Positions 1 through 7,549 of a stretch of 47,112 bases of DNA are shown here, piece after piece (the stretch's first letter is position 1; each line of letters opens with the position of its first letter). Under the pieces are notes generated by a model that did not search any database, was not told the DNA's origin, and was given only the letters and a program-made list of their open reading frames with translations. The position numbers and the translations under genes were made by a program. The stretch covers positions 1 to 47,112 of the forward strand of contig JAAFID010000006.1 in assembly GCA_013297765.1 (NCBI GenBank). The letters are read 5' to 3'. This DNA comes from Cytophagales bacterium. GTDB lineage: Bacteria > Bacteroidota > Bacteroidia > Cytophagales > Cytophagaceae.

Positions 1-380
1 GGCATTGACCGTAATACGAACAGTGGTGCACATAAAAACTAAGTCTTCGTTCGGCATGCAATGCCAAGAATGAAGACGGTGTTGAACATTTCAAAAACAA
101 GAGTTTTTGAGAAAGATAGTGCGGCAGATTGGTAGCGGGGCTCGATGGAAGTGCATTTATTTCTGGATCAAAAAAGAAAGATAGGTTTGGTCAAAAGAAT
201 TAAGAAACAAATCGATAAATTTGGACTCACTAATGAAGATATAGGATTTTCAACATCTTGATTAATAATAAAAATTTACGTTAGTCAGAATGGCAAGAAA
301 AAGGTAAAAAAATAATTTGAGTATGGCAATCAAATTTCAAGCTTACTTCTTAAAAAGCTATAAATCGAAAAAGTGGTATT
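1..380. other. Gene-poor left edge with degenerate short frames
   Basis: No convincing gene was found here. A frame entering from the left edge stops at 40-42 and could be the last 13 codons of a truncated gene. A second frame opens at ATG 61, meets an amber stop at 133-135, and reopens in the same frame at ATG 145, running to a TGA at 259-261. Its last part, a basic stretch followed by DKFGLTNEDIGF, loosely resembles a segment of H-NS-type nucleoid proteins, but this is too short to name. The stretch could be a decayed gene or plain intergenic DNA. Confidence 0.4.
43..77. repeat. Strong 15-bp hairpin with a 2-nt bulge
   Basis: Positions 43-57 pair with 61-77 around a 3-nt loop. There are 15 base pairs, including one G-T wobble, and the only interruption is an unpaired AA at 66-67. 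It starts directly after the stop codon at 40-42. No T-run follows, so it is not a typical intrinsic terminator. It may be a 3'-end stabiliser or part of a mobile-element end. Confidence 0.55.
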
Positions 381-442
381 AACCAATTTGATTAGCATAA
401 AAAAACACTTTGGGTGGTTTTTTTATGCTAATCAAATTGGTT
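381..442. terminator. Long inverted repeat, bidirectional terminator
   Basis: Positions 381-406 and 417-442 are perfect reverse complements (26 bp) around a 10-nt loop. The inner part has seven A, a short stem and seven T, the classic layout of a bidirectional intrinsic terminator. The outer 18 bp extend the stem almost to the stop codon of the outer-membrane protein gene at 446. It probably ends that minus-strand transcript. Confidence 0.75.
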
Positions 443-445
443 TCA

Positions 446-1108
446 TTAAAAATAAGTACCTATTCTAAAACCTATTTTTGGAGCAATACCTGTTTGGAAC
501 AATTGATTGTATCTCATATATGCTGAAAAGTTTTCAGTTCCAGCAGTAGGATAATTTTTCTGGGTGTATTTCATTCCTCCCCCAGCATATAAATCTAACA
601 CAAACACATCAGCAATGATTAATTGATATCCAAAAACAAGCCCACCATTGTAATATGTACTATAAGCCTCATCCATAGTTACTTTTACAGGATTGATATA
701 CATTCCAGTATTAGGATCATATACATTACTGTAGTAGTTATTATTAATTTTATTTACGTCTAAATTTTTAAATCTTAGGTCTTCATATTTAAAAAAAGGT
801 GCAACAAAAAAACCATTTAGATTTTTTGAGGGTTTTAAATAATACCTTACTTGCACTTCTCCAGAATAGCCTTTTATCTCTTCATAGTAACCATTTTTTG
901 GTTGATTAAGGGTAAAACTACCAAAAACTTGAATACTAGCTTTGTTTGTTATAGCTCTTTCGTAACCCAATAGAATGGTATTTGCAAAAAGATTTGTAGG
1001 TCCAAATTTAAAGGTATTGCTTTTGACGGGATTTGTAGTTTGGGCATTGGCCATGCTCAAAGTCAATAGGCATGCACTAGCAAGCATAGAAAGAGATTGT
1101 AATTTCAT
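446..1108 (-). CDS. Secreted outer-membrane beta-barrel protein, unknown function
   Basis: This is a 220-residue protein with an N-terminal signal peptide (positive start, hydrophobic stretch, cleavage after about residue 22 at ANA-QTT). The rest is made of alternating aromatic and polar strands (for example GYERAITNKASIQVFGSF and FVLDLYAGGGMKY) and ends GIAPKIGFRIGTYF, with a terminal Phe as in outer-membrane barrels. It resembles the DUF3575/OmpW-like small barrels common in Bacteroidota, but no specific family can be assigned. It stands alone on the minus strand with a strong terminator directly after the stop. Base composition is slightly more AT-rich than the neighbouring housekeeping genes. 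Confidence 0.75.
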   Translation of the reverse strand: MKLQSLSMLASACLLTLSMANAQTTNPVKSNTFKFGPTNLFANTILLGYERAITNKASIQVFGSFTLNQPKNGYYEEIKGYSGEVQVRYYLKPSKNLNGFFVAPFFKYEDLRFKNLDVNKINNNYYSNVYDPNTGMYINPVKVTMDEAYSTYYNGGLVFGYQLIIADVFVLDLYAGGGMKYTQKNYPTAGTENFSAYMRYNQLFQTGIAPKIGFRIGTYF

Positions 1109-1210
1109 ATAGTTATAGTGTTAATTAAGATAAAGATATAAATTTTATACCACCAACAAAAATATTATAGCAAGTAGGGCAAAGTATTTACTTTGCCCTA
1201 TAGAAAAAAA

Positions 1211-1630
1211 TTAAAATTGCTCAGTTTTAGAAAAAAAGAAATTAGATTCTATTTCTGCATTTTCGTCTGAATCTGAACCATGAACAGCATTAGCCTCTAG
1301 CGATTTTGCGTATTTTTTTCTAATTGTTCCTTCTTCTGCATTGGCAGGATTGGTGGCACCTATCAATTTTCTAAAGTCTGCTACTGCATTTTCTTTTTCC
1401 AAAATCATAGCCACCACTGCCCCCGAAGACATATAGGCTTTCAGGTCTCCATAAAACCCACGCTCTTTGTGCACTTCATAAAATTGGCCTGCACGCTCTT
1501 CGCTCAGTTTTGTTAATTTTGCAGCCACCACTCTGAAACCTGCTGCCTCAATCATTTGTGTTATTCCGCCTATGTGCCTGTCTGCTACTGCATCTGGCTT
1601 TACCATAGTAAATGTTCTGTTACCTGACAT
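1211..1630 (-). CDS. ndk: Nucleoside diphosphate kinase
   Basis: The enzyme transfers the gamma-phosphate from ATP to nucleoside diphosphates through a phospho-histidine and so balances the cytoplasmic NTP pools. The 139-residue length is normal. The N-terminus [10 protein letters not shown] and the active-site motif NAVHGSDS are both present; the phosphorylated residue is His117. The open frame continues upstream to 1678, but the start at 1630 gives the family N-terminus, and a -7 promoter box at 1657-1664 lies inside the longer frame, so 1630 is preferred. The C-terminal [12 protein letters not shown] tail is a slight extension. It is transcribed alone, divergently from nrnA. Confidence 0.96.
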   Translation of the reverse strand: MSGNRTFTMVKPDAVADRHIGGITQMIEAAGFRVVAAKLTKLSEERAGQFYEVHKERGFYGDLKAYMSSGAVVAMILEKENAVADFRKLIGATNPANAEEGTIRKKYAKSLEANAVHGSDSDENAEIESNFFFSKTEQF

Positions 1631-1656
1631 ATTAAATTTAAAATTGGTTAGTGCCA

Positions 1657-1664
1657 CAAAGGTA
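1657..1664 (-). promoter_or_regulatory. Putative ndk -7 promoter box
   Basis: On the minus strand this reads TACCTTTG, a perfect match to the Bacteroidota -7 consensus TAnnTTTG, 26 nt before the ndk ATG at 1630. No clear TTG -33 element was seen upstream. Its position supports the shorter ndk start. Confidence 0.5.
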
Positions 1665-1890
1665 GCTAGATTTAGCATGATTGAAAATTTTATCCTTCAA
1701 CAAATAAATATTTCTTGGTCTAATGTTAGTAGTTCATGCTTTTTCTTAGCTATTATTTTGTTTTTAATTTCAAATTGAGCCAACTTTACAAATTATAATC
1801 AATAGCAAGTATCTATTGCACTAATTTTATATTTTACAGATGAGTCTGAATTTTACTTTTTCAAAATTACCTTTTCACATATAGTATGTT

Positions 1891-2931
1891 ATGATGGAAA
1901 AATTTGAAGCATTAAAACTGCTTCTAGAAGCCCCTAAAAAAATCATCATCACCACACATCACAAGCCCGATGCCGATGCACTTGGTTCTTCACTCGCATG
2001 GTGTAGATTTTTAAATAAAAAAGGACATCAAGCAAAAGTAATTGCCCCTAGCGATTATCCACGATTTTTGAACTGGATGACAGGCAATAGCGATGTATTG
2101 GTATTTAACGATACTACTAAACAGCAAGCAACCGACCTTACCAATGCTGCCGACCTTATATTCTGCTTGGATTTTAATTCTCTATCAAGAATCAACGATT
2201 ATGGAGAAATAGTAAAAAATGCCCGAGGAATAAAAATAATGATTGACCATCATTTACAGCCCGATGATTTTGCAGATTTTCAAATATGGGACACAGCCGC
2301 CGCCGCTACAGCTATTCTTATTTTTAAATTGATAAAAGCACTGCAATCGCAGCAATTGATAGATGTATGTATTGCAGAATGTCTTTATGCTGGTATTATG
2401 ACTGATACTGGTTCGTTCAAGCACCCAAATACCAATCAAGAAGTACACGAAATAGTTGCCCAATTGATGCAAATTGGTATCAATACAAGCCGTATTCATA
2501 AACAAATATTTGACAATAATTCTGAAGAAAAATTAAAATTTTTAGGCTTTGCCCTATCAGAAAAATTAGTTGTTTTAAAACAATATCATACTGCCTACTT
2601 TGTGATTAATCATAAAGAATTAGAGCGATACAACTCTCAAACAGGCGATACAGAAGGCCTAGTGAATTACGCACTTTCTCTTGAAGGAATCGTAATGGCT
2701 TGTCTTATCATAGAACGATCAGATGCTGTAAAACTATCATTTCGTTCTAAAGAAAATTTTTCGGTCAATCAGTTTGCTAGAGATAATTTTGAAGGGGGTG
2801 GTCACCGCAACGCCGCCGGAGGCAAATCAGACCTAAACTTAAAAGATACCGAAACCAAATTTTTGGAAGCTTTGCCACATTATGAAAATGAATTATTAAT
2901 CAATTATAAAATAGAACAAACAACATGTTAA
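1891..2931 (+). CDS. nrnA: DHH-family phosphoesterase, NrnA-like oligoribonuclease / pAp phosphatase
   Basis: NrnA-type enzymes degrade 2-5 nt RNA fragments and dephosphorylate 3'-phosphoadenosine 5'-phosphate. The 346-residue protein has the N-terminal DHH motifs (THHKPDADALGS, then MIDHHLQP) that bind two manganese ions, and the C-terminal DHHA1 motif GGGHRNAAGG. The order and length match NrnA. The start is ATGATG at 1891; the second ATG at 1894 is equally possible. The stop overlaps the ATG of the FKBP lipoprotein by 7 nt, so the two genes are probably cotranscribed. DHH proteins of this size also include GdpP-related and c-di-AMP enzymes, but no PAS, GGDEF or membrane segment is present. 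Confidence 0.9.
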   Translation: MMEKFEALKLLLEAPKKIIITTHHKPDADALGSSLAWCRFLNKKGHQAKVIAPSDYPRFLNWMTGNSDVLVFNDTTKQQATDLTNAADLIFCLDFNSLSRINDYGEIVKNARGIKIMIDHHLQPDDFADFQIWDTAAAATAILIFKLIKALQSQQLIDVCIAECLYAGIMTDTGSFKHPNTNQEVHEIVAQLMQIGINTSRIHKQIFDNNSEEKLKFLGFALSEKLVVLKQYHTAYFVINHKELERYNSQTGDTEGLVNYALSLEGIVMACLIIERSDAVKLSFRSKENFSVNQFARDNFEGGGHRNAAGGKSDLNLKDTETKFLEALPHYENELLINYKIEQTTC

Positions 2932-3782
2932 AAAATGTATTTACTATCGCCGCTATGGCTGGTGTAGTGCTTCTTTCTTCTTGCAAAGAATATAAAACAA
3001 ACGAAAATGGATTAAGATATAAAATTCTAGCCGACTCTACTGGTCCAGTAGGCGAGGAAGGCGGTGAGGCTTTGATTCATTTCCAAATTACTAACCATCA
3101 AGATTCGTTACTGGAATCGACCTTCAAACGCAACAGCCCAATGCCTATTCAGATAAAAAGTGGAGAATTTAAAGGCGGCTTGGTCGAAGGCTTGATGCTA
3201 CTTTCAAAAGGCGATAGTGCTGTATTTTTAATCAGTGCCGATTCGATTTTCAAAAAACAACCCACTTTGCCACCAGGTGTATTCAAAGGTAAAGATTTGA
3301 AATTTACAGTAAAAGTAGTCAGTCTTTTAGGTAAAGCAGAAATTGCAAAAGAACGTTCCAAAATGGAAAAAGAGTTTGAAACAAGAAAGCAGGAAATGGA
3401 AGGTCAATTGGGCAAAGACACCCTAGTGATTATTGACCATTTGAAAACCAAAAAAATCAAGTATAAAAAAAATCAAGGTGGCGTTTACTATAGCATTACC
3501 AAAGCAGGTAACGGCAAAAAGTTAGCTATGAACGATAGTATCAAAGTAAATTATGTAGGTAAATTTTTGGATGGAAAAGAATTTGATTCTGGAAAAGATT
3601 TCCCAATCGTATTGGGCGTAAGCCAAGTGATATATGGTTGGCATATGGGTTTGAGCGAGCTATCTCGTGGCGATAAAGCTACCCTATACATTCCTTCGCC
3701 ATTAGGCTACGGTGCTCAAGGTGCGGGCACAATTCCACCCAATACCATTTTAGTTTTTGATATAGAGATACCAGAAAAATAA
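2925..3782 (+). CDS. FKBP-type peptidyl-prolyl isomerase lipoprotein with two FKBP-like domains
   Basis: The 285-residue protein has a lipoprotein signal (VVLLSSC; the lipidated Cys is about residue 20), so it should act in the periplasm or on the outer membrane. Residues about 45-140 form a divergent first FKBP-like domain. After a charged linker (about 140-180), residues about 195-284 form a canonical FKBP domain (VNYVGKFLDGKEFDSG, the VIYGWHMGLSELSRGDKA segment, YGAQGAGTIPPNTILVFDIE). FKBPs catalyse cis-trans isomerisation of prolyl bonds during folding. The first domain lacks the GYG and IPPN-type active-site segments and may be a substrate-binding module. It overlaps nrnA by 7 nt. Confidence 0.92.
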   Translation: MLKNVFTIAAMAGVVLLSSCKEYKTNENGLRYKILADSTGPVGEEGGEALIHFQITNHQDSLLESTFKRNSPMPIQIKSGEFKGGLVEGLMLLSKGDSAVFLISADSIFKKQPTLPPGVFKGKDLKFTVKVVSLLGKAEIAKERSKMEKEFETRKQEMEGQLGKDTLVIIDHLKTKKIKYKKNQGGVYYSITKAGNGKKLAMNDSIKVNYVGKFLDGKEFDSGKDFPIVLGVSQVIYGWHMGLSELSRGDKATLYIPSPLGYGAQGAGTIPPNTILVFDIEIPEK

Positions 3783-3806
3783 TATTTTCAAAAATTAAAT
3801 ATTTAC

Positions 3807-3838
3807 ATGAGCCATTTTCTTTGGGGGAAATGGCTCAT
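3807..3838 (+). terminator. Probable terminator after the nrnA-FKBP pair
   Basis: A 12-bp stem (3807-3818 with 3827-3838, one G-T pair) closes a short G-rich loop 25 nt after the FKBP stop. The sequence after it is AT-rich without a clean T-run, so termination may be partial. guaA starts 27 nt later. Confidence 0.5.
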
Positions 3839-3865
3839 CATTATTATTAAACGATTGTAATTTAT

Positions 3866-5395
3866 ATGTCTGAAAAAATTTTAATACTCGACTTTGGTTC
3901 TCAATACACACAGTTGATAGCACGTAGGGTACGTGAACTAAATGTGTACTGCGAAATACACCCATACAACAAACTACCTAAGATTGATGAAAGTATAAAA
4001 GGAATCATTTTATCGGGTAGTCCATGTTCCGTAAGAGAGATAGATGCACCAGAAGTAAACTATCAACAATGGATGGGGAAATTACCTATTCTAGGCGTAT
4101 GCTACGGTGCACAACTGATGGCACAAAAATCGGGTGGCTTGGTGTCGCCATCCAATGTGCGTGAGTACGGGCGTGCCAAGCTGACCCATGTAAACACCGA
4201 TAATAAATTGATGAAGGAATTGACAGCAAATTCTCAAGTATGGATGTCGCATGGAGATACCATAACATCCATTCCAGCCAATTTTGAAATTATTGCCAGT
4301 ACCGATACCGTGCAAGTAGCTGCTTTCAAGGTTACAGGGCAAGATACCTACGGAATACAATTTCATCCAGAAGTTACTCATTCTCTAGAAGGTAAAATAT
4401 TGCTAAGAAATTTTGTAGTACATATTTGCAATTGCAGCCAAGACTGGACCCCCGATGCATTTGTAGATAGTACCATTGCAGCACTGAAAGCCACTTTACA
4501 AAACGACAAGGTAGTACTGGGTTTATCTGGTGGGGTAGATTCATCTGTTGCAGCGATTTTGATTTCCAAAGCAATAGGCAACAACCTGACCTGTATATTT
4601 GTGGATAATGGCTTGTTGCGCAAAAATGAATTTGAAGAAGTATTATCATCATACAAGCACATGGGCTTGAATGTAATAGGTGTAAATGCAAAAGAACAAT
4701 TTTATGCTTCCCTAGCTGGCCTTAGCGAGCCAGAAGCAAAACGAAAAGCCATTGGCAAAACTTTTATTGAAGTATTTGACCAAGAAGCACACAAAATTCA
4801 AGACGTTAAATGGTTGGCTCAAGGCACCATATATCCCGATATCATAGAGTCTGTCTCTGTAAAAGGCCCTTCCGCAACCATCAAATCGCATCATAATGTA
4901 GGCGGCCTACCCGACTATATGAAATTAAAAATTGTGGAGCCTCTTAAAACATTGTTCAAAGACGAGGTTAGGTTGGTAGGCACCACCCTAGGTATAGACC
5001 CTCATTTAATTGGCCGTCACCCATTTCCTGGACCAGGCTTGGCCATTAGAATTTTGGGCGACATCACTCCCGAAAAAGTGGAAATACTTCAAAATGTGGA
5101 TTCCATATTTATTGGTGGTTTGAGGAAAGCGGGATTGTATGATAAAGTATGGCAGGCAGGAAGTATGCTGCTACCCATTCAATCGGTAGGTGTCATGGGC
5201 GACGAGCGTACTTATGAACGTGTGATTGCATTGCGTGCAGTAACCAGTACAGATGGGATGACCGCCGACTGGGCTCATTTGCCTTATGATTTTTTGGCCG
5301 ATATAAGCAACGAGATAATAAACAAAGTAAAAGGTGTAAATCGTGTGGTGTACGACATTAGTTCTAAACCACCTGCTACTATTGAGTGGGAATAG
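3866..5395 (+). CDS. guaA: GMP synthase (glutamine-hydrolysing)
   Basis: The enzyme converts XMP, ATP and glutamine to GMP, the last step of guanine nucleotide synthesis. At 509 residues it is full length. The N-terminal class I glutamine amidotransferase has the nucleophile elbow GVCYGAQ (Cys79) and the His/Glu motif FHPEVTHS. The ATP pyrophosphatase domain has the P-loop [10 protein letters not shown], and the C-terminal dimerisation domain ends with the family's typical PPATIEWE. The ATG at 3866 fits the family N-terminus. The gene stands alone, with hairpins and gaps on both sides. Long open frames antisense to it are shadows. Confidence 0.98.
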   Translation: MSEKILILDFGSQYTQLIARRVRELNVYCEIHPYNKLPKIDESIKGIILSGSPCSVREIDAPEVNYQQWMGKLPILGVCYGAQLMAQKSGGLVSPSNVREYGRAKLTHVNTDNKLMKELTANSQVWMSHGDTITSIPANFEIIASTDTVQVAAFKVTGQDTYGIQFHPEVTHSLEGKILLRNFVVHICNCSQDWTPDAFVDSTIAALKATLQNDKVVLGLSGGVDSSVAAILISKAIGNNLTCIFVDNGLLRKNEFEEVLSSYKHMGLNVIGVNAKEQFYASLAGLSEPEAKRKAIGKTFIEVFDQEAHKIQDVKWLAQGTIYPDIIESVSVKGPSATIKSHHNVGGLPDYMKLKIVEPLKTLFKDEVRLVGTTLGIDPHLIGRHPFPGPGLAIRILGDITPEKVEILQNVDSIFIGGLRKAGLYDKVWQAGSMLLPIQSVGVMGDERTYERVIALRAVTSTDGMTADWAHLPYDFLADISNEIINKVKGVNRVVYDISSKPPATIEWE

Positions 5396-5499
5396 CCCTT
5401 TAATTTTTACTACTGCTTTTTTGGGGATAGCATGTTTCTTATTTACTTTGACAGAAGCAATATATGTAACTTTATAGGAGTGTAAATAAATAAAAGTCA

Positions 5500-5847
5500 A
5501 TGAATACAACTTTAAAAAAAAAGATTTTTAAAATAATTGCCCTGTTGGCAGTTTGTTTTTCATGTCAAAATAACAACGTTCCTGATGGTGTTATTGCCAA
5601 AGATAAAATGACTAAAATATTGATAGAGATCCATAATTTAGAAGCTAAAATAGCTGTACAAAATATGCCTGCTGATTCCTCTAAAATGTATTACTACAAA
5701 CTACAGGGTGAAATATTCAAATCTTACCAAACCGATTCGTCACAGTTTAATAAAAGTTTTAAGTATTATTTGGGTCAAGGAACGGCATTCGACAATATTT
5801 ATGCAGCCGTGGTAGATAGCTTGAGTTTGCAGGAAGCAAAAAAATGA
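5500..5847 (+). CDS. DUF4296 lipoprotein
   Basis: This is a 115-residue lipoprotein. The basic, hydrophobic N-terminus ends in a lipobox (AVCFSC; the lipidated Cys is about residue 22). The mature part begins PDGVIAKDKMTKILIEIHNLEAKI, the recognisable DUF4296 pattern. The central YYYKLQGEIFKSYQTDSSQFNKSFKYY is the predicted helical repeat, with two helices facing each other. DUF4296 proteins are widespread in Bacteroidota and their function is unknown. The gene is 104 nt after guaA and is probably expressed separately. Confidence 0.8.
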   Translation: MNTTLKKKIFKIIALLAVCFSCQNNNVPDGVIAKDKMTKILIEIHNLEAKIAVQNMPADSSKMYYYKLQGEIFKSYQTDSSQFNKSFKYYLGQGTAFDNIYAAVVDSLSLQEAKK

Positions 5848-5938
5848 CTTAAAATAAGGGATTAAAAACAATAAATATATGACAAGTATTTTTAATGGTA
5901 TTTTTATATTTTTAAGCCTAAAATAAACGAGGTAGCTA

Positions 5939-5968
5939 TTGCGTATAAACTAATTTACATTAAATTTG
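5939..5968 (+). promoter_or_regulatory. Bacteroidota-type promoter (-33 TTG, -7 TAAATTTG)
   Basis: TTG at 5939-5941 and TAAATTTG at 5961-5968 are separated by 19 nt. This matches the -33/-7 architecture of the primary sigma factor of this phylum (TTG, then TAnnTTTG). There is no gene downstream on this strand; the only thing that follows within 70 nt is a strong terminator. The pair therefore probably drives the small RNA. Confidence 0.55.
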
Positions 5969-5972
5969 TATC

Positions 5973-6035
5973 ATAGCTGGTTGAAAGATCTTGGAGCATA
6001 TATAGGACGCCCGTCCTTTGCTCCAAGTTTTTTTT
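5973..6035 (+). ncRNA. Candidate small RNA ending in an intrinsic terminator
   Basis: A promoter at 5939-5968 would start transcription near 5973, and a strong terminator ends at 6035, giving an RNA of about 63 nt with no open frame. The first 17 nt are unstructured; the rest is a long hairpin (9-bp outer stem 5990-5998 with 6019-6027, and an inner stem AGGACG/CGTCCT) followed by eight T. No known RNA family was recognised. The alternative is that this is only the terminator of the DUF4296 gene, which ends 142 nt upstream. Confidence 0.45.
5990..6035 (+). terminator. Strong intrinsic terminator
   Basis: CTTGGAGCA at 5990-5998 pairs with TGCTCCAAG at 6019-6027, an inner 5-6 bp stem sits at 6004-6017, and T8 follows at 6028-6035. 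The T-run makes it plus-strand directed. It lies between the convergent DUF4296 and hydrolase genes. Confidence 0.85.
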
Positions 6036-6084
6036 GTGCTTAATTTAAAATTCGCTGGCTTGATAAAAAGATAAAAAATAATAC

Positions 6085-6846
6085 CTATAAACTTAACTTT
6101 AATCCGTCGTAAGCGATTTTTACATTTTGAGGTAGTTCTGCTTGTACTTGAGTGTGCAAGCCCATGGTATGACTCAGGTGTGTAAGATATGCCATTTCTG
6201 GCTGAATGGTTTCTATAATGTCCAATGCCTCGGCAAGTGTAAAATGCGAGATATGTGGTGTTTTTTGTAGAGCATTTAAAACCAAAATTTTGCTACCTTT
6301 TATTTTCTCTATTTCTATTTCCGAAATACGGTTGGCATCGGTGATGTAGGTAAAATCTTTAAAACGATAGCCAAAAACAGGAAGTAAATGATGATAAACT
6401 TCTATTGGTATTACTTCTACACCTTCTATTTGAAATTTTGTATTTTCTATAATGTTCAAATCAATGAGCGGTACACCTGGGTATTTGATGTCGGCAAAGG
6501 CGTACTCAAATTCTTTTTTTATTTGGTTTAATACATTATTTGTTGCGTAAATAGGAAGATTCTTTTTTTGCAAATAATTAAAACCTCTTACATCGTCTAG
6601 GCCTGCAGTGTGGTCTTTGTGCGCATGGGTGAATAGCAAAGCGTCTAACTGTAGAATATGTTCTCGTAATACTTGCTGTCGAAAATCGGGGCCACAGTCT
6701 ATGATAAAACTTTTTGAATCTATTTCTACATGTATTGAGGCTCGCAGCCTCTTATCTCTAAAATCTAATGATGTGCATACAGCACAACGACAACCTATGA
6801 TAGGAATACCTTGCGAAGTGCCCGTACCTAAAAATGTAATTTTCAA
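6085..6846 (-). CDS. PhnP-like MBL-fold metallo-hydrolase, TTG start
   Basis: This is a 253-residue metallo-beta-lactamase-fold hydrolase. It has the N-terminal KITFLGTGTSQGIP strand, the Cys pair GCRCAVC that binds an extra metal in PhnP-like enzymes, the catalytic motif FTHAHKDHTAG, ITDANR carrying the bridging Asp, and HLSHTMG. Relatives cleave cyclic phosphodiesters; the actual substrate is unknown. The start is read as TTG at 6846: it gives the family N-terminus and its first bases overlap the TGA of the upstream gene. An ATG at 6948 would add 34 residues of unrelated sequence inside that gene. It is the last gene of the minus-strand signalling run. Confidence 0.87.
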   Translation of the reverse strand: MKITFLGTGTSQGIPIIGCRCAVCTSLDFRDKRLRASIHVEIDSKSFIIDCGPDFRQQVLREHILQLDALLFTHAHKDHTAGLDDVRGFNYLQKKNLPIYATNNVLNQIKKEFEYAFADIKYPGVPLIDLNIIENTKFQIEGVEVIPIEVYHHLLPVFGYRFKDFTYITDANRISEIEIEKIKGSKILVLNALQKTPHISHFTLAEALDIIETIQPEMAYLTHLSHTMGLHTQVQAELPQNVKIAYDGLKLSL

Positions 6847-7118
6847 ATGGGAAGTTCGGTTTGTGTAATTTCCAAATACAATATTCTGTTTTTTTCTGTA
6901 AGCCTTGATACATCTGGCTCTATGGCTCGAAGTATTTCTATGAGACAATTGATTTTACCTTCTAGGGGAAAGTATTTATTCACAATGGCTATTTTAGTGT
7001 CTTTGAGTAGGCAAAATCCAGAATGGAAATTGCCTTTTTCATACCGCAGCATATAGTCAGATTCGCTGAAAATATCCTCTAGTTTGCTTAAAAAATGAGT
7101 AGTGTATTTGATGTTCAT
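6843..7118 (-). CDS. Small conserved-looking protein, unknown function
   Basis: This 91-residue protein has no signal peptide or membrane segment. It reads as a mixed alpha/beta domain (helix THFLSKLEDIFSESDY, strands FCLLKDTKIAIVNKYFPLEG, helix KINCLIEILRAI). No family was recognised. It lies 33 nt after the receiver-domain gene, and its stop overlaps the TTG start of the hydrolase, so it should be cotranscribed with and translationally coupled to the hydrolase. The position suggests a role with the hydrolase more than with the kinase, but this is inference. Confidence 0.75.
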   Translation of the reverse strand: MNIKYTTHFLSKLEDIFSESDYMLRYEKGNFHSGFCLLKDTKIAIVNKYFPLEGKINCLIEILRAIEPDVSRLTEKNRILYLEITQTELPI

Positions 7119-7151
7119 TTACCCTAATGGCTAGATTGCTATACTTGGATT

Positions 7152-7529
7152 TTATTTAGCAGTCCATCTTTTTACGCTGTCCACCAACTTGTCAAAATCT
7201 AGTGGTTTGGGAATGTATTCATTAATGCCTACATTTTTAAAATCAATATCGGTATAGTTTTTGGCATTGCCAGTAATTGCTATAATAGGAATTTGAGACT
7301 TGGTGCTATCGCTTAGTGCTCTAATGGCTTTGGCACATTCCATTCCATCCATTTGGGGCATATTGATGTCAAGCAAAATGACATCGAAAGTGGCATTTTC
7401 CAATGCCTTCAACACATCTTTTCCATTTTTTACGGTGCTAATTTCGAAATTTTGAAATTGCAATATTTTTTTTGTAAGATTCTGTATTACAGAACTATCT
7501 TCGGCTATTAATACTTTTTTGGCTGACAT
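7152..7529 (-). CDS. Single-domain response regulator (CheY-like receiver)
   Basis: The 125-residue protein is one receiver domain and nothing else: acidic pair AEDS near the N-terminus, phospho-acceptor Asp54 in LLDINMPQMDG, the Thr of AITGNA, and the conserved Lys in PKPLDF. It has no output domain, so it works by protein interaction or as a phosphorelay intermediate. It lies 20 nt after the hybrid histidine kinase on the same strand; that kinase carries its own receiver and an Hpt domain, so this protein is the natural final or alternative phosphate acceptor. Confidence 0.93.
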   Translation of the reverse strand: MSAKKVLIAEDSSVIQNLTKKILQFQNFEISTVKNGKDVLKALENATFDVILLDINMPQMDGMECAKAIRALSDSTKSQIPIIAITGNAKNYTDIDFKNVGINEYIPKPLDFDKLVDSVKRWTAK

Positions 7530-7549
7530 ATTTTTATCATTAATTGATG

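Noticed and set aside
4374-4691. Open frames of 94-105 residues antisense to guaA
   Set aside because: guaA is an unmistakable full-length gene here; the antisense frames are shadows with no domain.
6847-6948. ATG-start extension of the PhnP-like hydrolase
   Set aside because: It lies entirely inside the upstream gene and adds residues not seen in the family; the TTG at 6846 fits better.
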